From assembly GCF_037042905.1 (NCBI RefSeq), contig NC_087247.1, positions 62,023,920-62,087,919 on the forward strand: a DNA stretch of 64,000 nucleotides, written 5' to 3'. The number at the start of each line of letters is the position of its first letter. Positions within the stretch are counted from its first letter, which is position 1. Below are positions 57,051 to 64,000 of the stretch, one piece after another. The notes under the pieces are model-generated. The model saw only the letters and a program-made list of their open reading frames with translations, ran no database searches and was not told the origin of the DNA. A program made the position numbers and the translations under genes. Origin of the DNA: Lytechinus pictus. Taxonomy: Eukaryota > Echinodermata > Echinoidea > Temnopleuroida > Toxopneustidae.

Positions 57051-59309
57051 TTTCGAAATAACCTAATTGGAAATGGATAGATGTGAAATTCCAACAGATA
57101 TTAACAATTCACCCTCGAAGGTATTCTCTGTTTAAATTTTTTTATATGGTTACCCAAAAACCTCATTACAGTGTATCGTTATTGGTTTTAGTTATAAATT
57201 TATCTTGCATTTTCAATTTCTCCTTTTTTCCCCATTGAACACTGTTATGATTATGAATGAATTCAAATTCTAACAAAATCCATTGATTTTACAATTAATA
57301 TGAAACTGAAAAAATGAATTTTGAAAAATTCAGAATACAGGATGTCAGACAAATACCTAATAATTGTTAGTGATCTATTTGTTATTAATTTTTCTGAGTA
57401 ATGCCTTAGTAAATTGGAGACCTAGTCATAGTTATATCATCGACTTACACAAGTCAATCATCCTAAAATAACCAGCTACCAGTATAACAACCATGACGAC
57501 AATGATGATGATGATAATGTAACAATACAGCCTTGGTGTAGTCTCTTGCAAGGGAATGCATCTATTCACTCAGTTCTAATCAAAACTTCATTAAATCTAC
57601 CGAGCTGTTTTAGATTACCATGCTAGTGACCACAGGTATCGATCTGTTTAGAAGGAGTTGATATTGAATGTGTTATGGTGTGGATGTTGACCCAACAATG
57701 GTGTAGGTATTCAATAGCTATGTTCACATGGAACCACATTCATCTAATTTTGATATAATTCCCGAAGTTCTTATATTAATGCAAAAAAAAAGCATTTAAA
57801 GAAAAATTGTTTCTAACAGAAAATCATATAACTGTGACTCAAAGAATGGCAAGAGAGCATTAATTTTGAAGACTCAGAGCTTTGACCATTTCAACCAAGA
57901 GCAGACTCCAGTACCTAGCAACAATCAATTAAGATATTGCACAGATATATTTATAATCTTTTGAAGTTACAATCTGAATCTTTATTTGTCTGCCATTATT
58001 GTTCTAATCTTGAAGTTTATGATGCTTAACTTTAACAACATATTGCAGTGGTGTTATATACATGTACAATAAAATTTCATGGGAAATTTTGTTTGTGCAC
58101 CATAGTTGGCGAAGCAAAACAATTGTGTCTAATCTGGCTCGACTCTCCCCTGTATTGGCATTTGGCAAAGTTTTAATTTGAGATAAAGTGTAAGCTATCA
58201 GGGGTTTGAATTATAAGCGGGGTTGGCAGGCAAATATAAGATGCTAAAAGATTTATGTAAGACTTTCAGTGTGAACATATACATTGTGAAGTTGATCCCA
58301 TACCTTTTTGTAGGAATGTGCTTTAGGGCTGTACAAACTTGATGTAAACAGGATCTGGTATTCCCACATCATCAGGCTCATTTTATTGAATTTTCCTGCA
58401 GGGAAGGGAAGTAGCATGTTTCAAAATCTTCTGAATTTTTTTGTAATTCTGTTAGATTACAATATTTTTCAGAAGAAGAATTAAACCTGTTTTAGCAGTC
58501 ATAAACATGTACACCACACTATTGTTTCTGAGAAGATTATATTTTTCATATCCTAAAAACATACCTGATATTTTATCCCAAGCATAGAACCTTGAAAACT
58601 TGATTTATTTTTTGTAAGTCACTTATAATCTACAAAATTAAAATATTAGTTGATAATTTCAATCTTACCATCTTTATGACAAATATTCTTTTTTAAGGTG
58701 ATACTTACAATTTGATTTTCTTCCTTCATCAAACAAATGCTAGGTTAGATGAAACAAGTGTAAATGATATCACAATTAGCGGCACGTTGAAAGTTAAACC
58801 AAAGGACTTAAATCCTTTAGAATCCTTTTATTTAAGCAGAGGTATATTATTGTCTATGAATGCAGATTCATTGAGTGTTCAAGGTTAGAAGATAAGATGT
58901 TAGGTTTTGTTTATTCTATCTCTCTCTCTCTTTCTGCAACATTCTCAGAATGACGACATCTCACCTGGCCTAATAGCCGTACACTCTGACTCTTACACAA
59001 CCTTTCACCATTCATGATTCATGTAACATGATAACGCTGTTTTTATTAAAAGTATTTTCATGATGCACTCCCACGATAGCGGGGTGTTGTATGAATGAGC
59101 CAAAACCGAAGGTCACTTGATAACGGGGAATAACCTTCTCCCGAGTCGCGTTTGAAATTGCGCTTACCTAGAGCTGTCTGATGGGTCCAGCCAGCCCCAT
59201 TGATTTCTGACGGTTTCAGCTTCCAGAAGCTGGGCTAAGCGGATTAGTGCAGAGCTATTGATTACTACCATGGTGAGAAAAGGTAGAAGAGAAAGAGAAG
59301 CGAGTGTGA

Positions 59310-59402
59310 GAGATAGATTGATAGATAAATGAATAGATGGATAGATAGATAGGTATGTAGGTAGGTGGGTAGATGGATAGATAGATAGATAGAAAAATAG
59401 AG
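59310..59402. repeat. (GATA)n microsatellite with (GGTA) variants
   Basis: Runs of gata/gatg/ggta tetramers inside a longer purine-rich tract. Confidence 0.85.
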
Positions 59403-62400
59403 TGTTGGATTAATAGATAGAGAAATAGAGAGATGGGATGGAGAGAAAGAGAAAAGGGTAATGACAGAGACAGAATGAGAGAGAGAAAGGGAGATAGGTA
59501 GAGAGTGTAAGGAACGAGACAGTGGGTTTTAATAGATAAGAAGGGTAAGGGTAAATATGGAAATTAAAGGAAAATGGAAGATGCTTGCAAATGGATCAGA
59601 AAATATTGAGTTAGAGAGAAGAGGTAGAGTGTGAAAAATCAGTCTTTTAATCAATAAAGAGGAAAATAGCAAAAGAAAAGACAATAGTACAAATGATTGG
59701 TTTGTTGCTGATAATAAATGATACTCCAGGAAAAAAAGAAAAAGGTTTTAATATCATGTACACCCATATTATATTTAAACAACTAAATGAACTTGAATTG
59801 AAGACATTGATATTGAGCAATGAAAAGGAACTGAACAGATCAAACACTTAAGATGTGACAAATACAGCTTAACAATAATATTGAGTAAATTAATGGGTTT
59901 TGCCGATATAATTCATTAGATTTACATAAACAAAACATTTGTTTGAAATAAGTTGAGTGGATCAGTGTATGTTAATTGCAATAATGAATGAGTTTTTGAT
60001 AGTCATATTTATTTAATCTCTGAAACTGACCAAAGCAAAGAAATCAGTGTCACTATACCAACAAATGCAAACAGCATAGACATGTCATTACCAGTTTAAT
60101 CAATAAAAGGTGTGAAAATGTACTGCTAATTCCAAACATACTATGTAATCATTTCATACACACAAACCTACATGATAATTGATTTTACAATCCATGTCCA
60201 AAACATCTATTGATTTCTATTCTGCTCTGTTAATGGGATAGTTGAACTACTGCTCCAAGTGGTAATGTAGGGCAAATATTTGAAGTATGGATTTGAAAAG
60301 CTAAGTCCTATGTACATTAGATTGTATGTGCATGAGAGAAAGAAATTGTAAAAAGGTATTATTCATTTTTAATTTGGTATAGGCCTACCATTCCAAGGAG
60401 GATTGGTATCAGATTTCACCTGTATGAAGCACAGATTACAGTTTGACAAGATATACAAATAACCTCTTTAAACATATTCTACAGATCCTATAGAAGAGAT
60501 GTTACCAGAACAAGAGTGTATGAAGAACTGATTGACAAGAGTTTGAGAGGACATACTATTTTCATATCTTCTTTAGATAGCACTAAGACAGCGGGATCTT
60601 CTACTTTAAAGTAGTTTGTTTCATTTCTTTGATGTTCAAATCTATTTATTTATTCAAAAGAGTTTACCACTTTTATAAGAGTCATGTTGATGATGATAGT
60701 TTTCTATAATTGCAAAACTGTTATTTTCTTTTAAAACCTGTATAATGAATTGTTTTCAGTATATAATCTATATTAGTCTGCCTTTTCAACAAAATAGTTG
60801 TCTTATTTGAAATCAATATTTGTGAAAATTTTAGACTTTAAATTAGGGAATATACAGTGTAGATAATTGTCAATTGTTAAAGACAATAGATAATTGCACT
60901 TTGTTTATTTTTATAGGAACTATATATATACAATAATCCTACATAATGCAATAATCCTTTTTAACATATATATTTTCAAAATCATAAATCACCTATTTTC
61001 AATGATTTTATTGGAAATTCATATATCAGGCTTGTACTTTCTAATTTAGATGACATATTCTGATGTCATTGGTAGTAGCCAAAAATTTATGAAAAAATGA
61101 GCACAGAAAAGACATTTAAACATTCTTTGAACTTTCAAACTGTGATAAAATAAAAGGGTTACTTCTATCAACTTTTCTTCATCGAGTGTTGGCTAGTCTT
61201 AATACTCAGACATCTTTCATAGAAACATCCATAACCTGTATCTCTGATTGGTTGTTGATTTCTCTCCATTTACACCAATCCTCATCCTGAACACCAACCT
61301 CTACCCGGATCCATCAAGTTCCTCTTCATTTCCTTCCATTAACAGAAGCCTTGTGTGCCTCAGACTAATTTTCACACGCGCTCGCGCTGAGAATTTTCCT
61401 CTCCCTATTTGTGTAGGTTATGAGTCATATGGAAGACAAACACATTCCATATTTTGCAATTACTATCCATTAGAATGATCGTGACGCTGATCTGAATTGC
61501 GGCGCGGGTCAGCTCGACCTCGAGAAAGGGGATTCAGAGGGTTTAAGCATCAAGAAGCCAGCTCGTGGGTTAGGTAACTAGGTGTTTGCTTTGGGATCAC
61601 ATTCAGTAATGGTTGGATGAATGGAGGGGTTGGATTCATACAGGAAACTACTGATTGGTGTGTGTTTAATGATAAAGTAAAGACTGTACATGTAGTGAGT
61701 TAATGTTCTTAGTCCCTATATCCAGGTTATATTATCATATGCTAATGAAATGGGTAATCAAACATGTAGTTTACAATTTTTGAATATTTGATGAACAAGT
61801 CAAAAAGGTCATATTTGCTCTCAATTTTTTTTTTATCCATCAGTAGTACCTCCATATTTGGGCTAGATTGATTTTTCCATTTGTGACAATGCAATTAATG
61901 CATCGGCAACAAAATATACTGAGAGTTTCAAGCCAAATATCAGCAACCTTCTTATATTAAAAACTTATTAATGACAAACTATGGTTTTTATGAGGCATTT
62001 TTCACCCATTCGTGTAAACTGGCTTAATTAAATTTGAAATTGATATTCAAGATATTTCTGTAGATTTTGTTCGATCATATAATCTTGAATATTGCAGGAG
62101 CGTGTACAATTTTTTAAAGATATATAATATGCATCAATACCTGCTTGATCTCCCCTAACAAAAAAAAAATATGGCATGACATTTACGAACAAAATAAAGG
62201 CAATGAAAAGAATTCAAATAACAATATTGCAATTACAACTCCTCCAAAATCCAGTCAGTTTGCCATTTCATATAGGAGATGAAAAGTTGCAGTCATTTGT
62301 TTTATAGTCATAAAAGTCATGTCTATCATACATTTGCAGTCAACATTCATTTCTGATATTTATTCACCCCCTTTCAAGGATCTCATTTCACTGCAGTTAA

Positions 62401-64000
62401 TTAGCATTGATATGAATGAGTAATGATATGAATAAATAAGAAACCGCTTTTTGCCTATGACAACTATGACTACAAGTTTGCATACTACCATTGTCCACCT
62501 TACATCCATTGATTCAGTCTGTCCGTCATTCAGACAAGCAAACAAAGAAAGAAAGCTATCAGTAGCATGGGGCTTCTTGCATCCTGACACGCCAACACAA
62601 GTTGTTCTTCCGTCGATTGAAGCTATTGGGGTTGCCCTCCATAGATGCGATCACGCAGAACAAACATCTTCTCTATTCATTCTTATACCTGAGTCATGAT
62701 ATTATTCAATGCCTATCTTCTGTAATTACACCAGGGGATATTTTCACCCACCCTTCTTCCCCCTCCTACTACCACCAAATTAGACCTCCATCACCAACAT
62801 TTCCATAATTGTTGTATCTCTTGGTCTTGTTGTTACACCTGTCCGTTGTTGTTTCTACCATTCTTTTAATGGTCCTTTGTTCACCTGGTAGTGTTTATTC
62901 TCGTCATTCATCAATCAATAGATGTCTGGGGTTCATTCAGACATTCATTGGTGCAGGTTATCCGGTTAGTGGGTCAATAGGGATAGGAGTGTTCATACCT
63001 TTTTATTTTACCTTTTTCCCAAGTTCAAAATTTGAAGGTTAACATAAAATCTGTATGAAATATTTCTGAAATCATCAAATTAAAGATTAAATCAATATGC
63101 GCACTTATGTGATGTTAATTGCATTAATAATTACTCATTGAAGTAAATTAGATATAAATCAATGTATGTATTGCCTATTGAACAAAGTTTTCTTTGTTTT
63201 GAAAATTTATCAAGAAGGTATTTTTAATAGATGTTACTGGCACCCAAAAGAATCAAATATGTAGATCTCATTTTATGTTAATCATTAAATCAAATGGTTT
63301 TTTTTCAGTTTGTAGATTAATTTGAACTTAAATTTTGATATAGCCAGTATGAATATTTTTTTACATAAGTTTTTTACAAGATATGTGTTTTTATCATCAA
63401 TCTGTGAAAATAATTATACTCAGTATCAACCATAATGCTGTTATGAGAGCCATTTAGAAATGTTTTGAGCCACTTGTTTGTGTTTTTACTACCAATCAGA
63501 GCCAATGCCACTTTATTTTGTTATCAAGTTACCAAAGGTGTATAGGCCATTAAATGTGAACTGAGCTATTCCCTTGGTTTTCAAATCCCAGCCGAGGAGC
63601 CCCCCCCCCCCCCTCTTTCTAAATTGGGCTAAAATCACTGTGACTTCAGGGTAGGCCTCTTACCAACGTGACTCATTTCTTGAGCAAATGTCTGGGATAG
63701 ATGTTCTTACTTTATTGTTTTAGGATATTCCCACATGGTCCTTGTGTACTTTGGCTTAAATTGTCTCAATATATCAGGGCTTTTTATCCCACACATGCCC
63801 TCAACTAGCTCCCTTTGGATTAATGTATTTTGTGTGAAGACTAAAATGTAAAATGCTCTGATATTGTGTTTTGAACTGTAAGAAAAATGTTTAATGATGT
63901 AAGCATGTGTATAGTGCTTTTTGTAGGTAAGTTTCAGTGTGACTTATTGTCAACCTCTGGTAACCCTTGAATGCTAAAAGTACCAGCAATTGGACAGTAT

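Larger units (their letters stand above)
50685..64000. other. Non-coding DNA: purine tracts and higher-complexity islands
   Basis: No gene is recognised. Purine tracts at about 52095-52200, 52320-52440, 52540-52700, 56750-57050 and 59270-59640. Higher-complexity islands at about 53030-53400, 56380-56720, 58950-59280 and 61370-61620. A C run at 63600-63613. Confidence 0.5.

Overview
This is animal nuclear DNA. It has one recognisable multi-exon protein gene with GT-AG introns, AT-rich non-coding DNA, and many interspersed repeats. The repeat mixture suggests a marine deuterostome, most likely an echinoderm and probably a sea urchin: tRNA-derived SINEs, CR1- and L2-type LINEs, a TTAA-flanked Kolobok-like MITE, tandem units rich in AGGTCA half-sites, and frequent TACATGTA. 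The species is an inference. No bacterial-type operon, CRISPR array or rRNA gene is visible.

The gene is a type I (class A) Hsp40/DnaJ co-chaperone, DNAJA1/DNAJA4-like, on the + strand. A likely non-coding first exon ends at 9821, a long first intron of about 7.8 kb follows, and five coding exons (17720-17851, 18165-18450, 19120-19347, 20104-20337, 22095-22420) splice in frame to a 401-residue protein. It has a complete J domain, a G/F region, four zinc-binding CxxC motifs and a C-terminal CaaX box (CQSH). Just upstream of the first exon lie a heat-shock-element-like array and an NRF1-like site, which fits a chaperone promoter.

The left 9 kb holds a long repeat element carrying nuclear-receptor-like DR1 motifs (1054-3880). 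It is split by a TAA-flanked inverted-repeat transposon (1395-3113). A TTAA-flanked element follows at 4310-4956. Intron 1 is packed with mobile DNA: a 447-bp retroposon-like family (R1) interrupted by a transposon with an 8-bp target duplication (10594-11231), a defective antisense CR1 LINE (about 11519-15590), and a second DR1-bearing repeat (16127-16912). Intron 5 contains a 286-bp TTAA-flanked MITE.

From 22.6 to 64 kb no gene is recognised. A repeat-rich cluster at 23.6-33.8 kb holds SINEs, the Kolobok-like MITE, R1 copies, an antisense LINE fragment and a 5'-truncated L2 LINE with a clean reverse-transcriptase reading frame. The remainder is AT-rich unique-looking DNA with MITE-like elements (39.3-40.8, 46.9-47.4 and 50.5 kb), recurrent purine-rich tracts, and several higher-complexity islands that could be regulatory. 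No clear new protein system was found. The most informative points are the nested insertions with readable pre-insertion sites, the DR1-carrying repeats and the promoter architecture of the Hsp40 gene.
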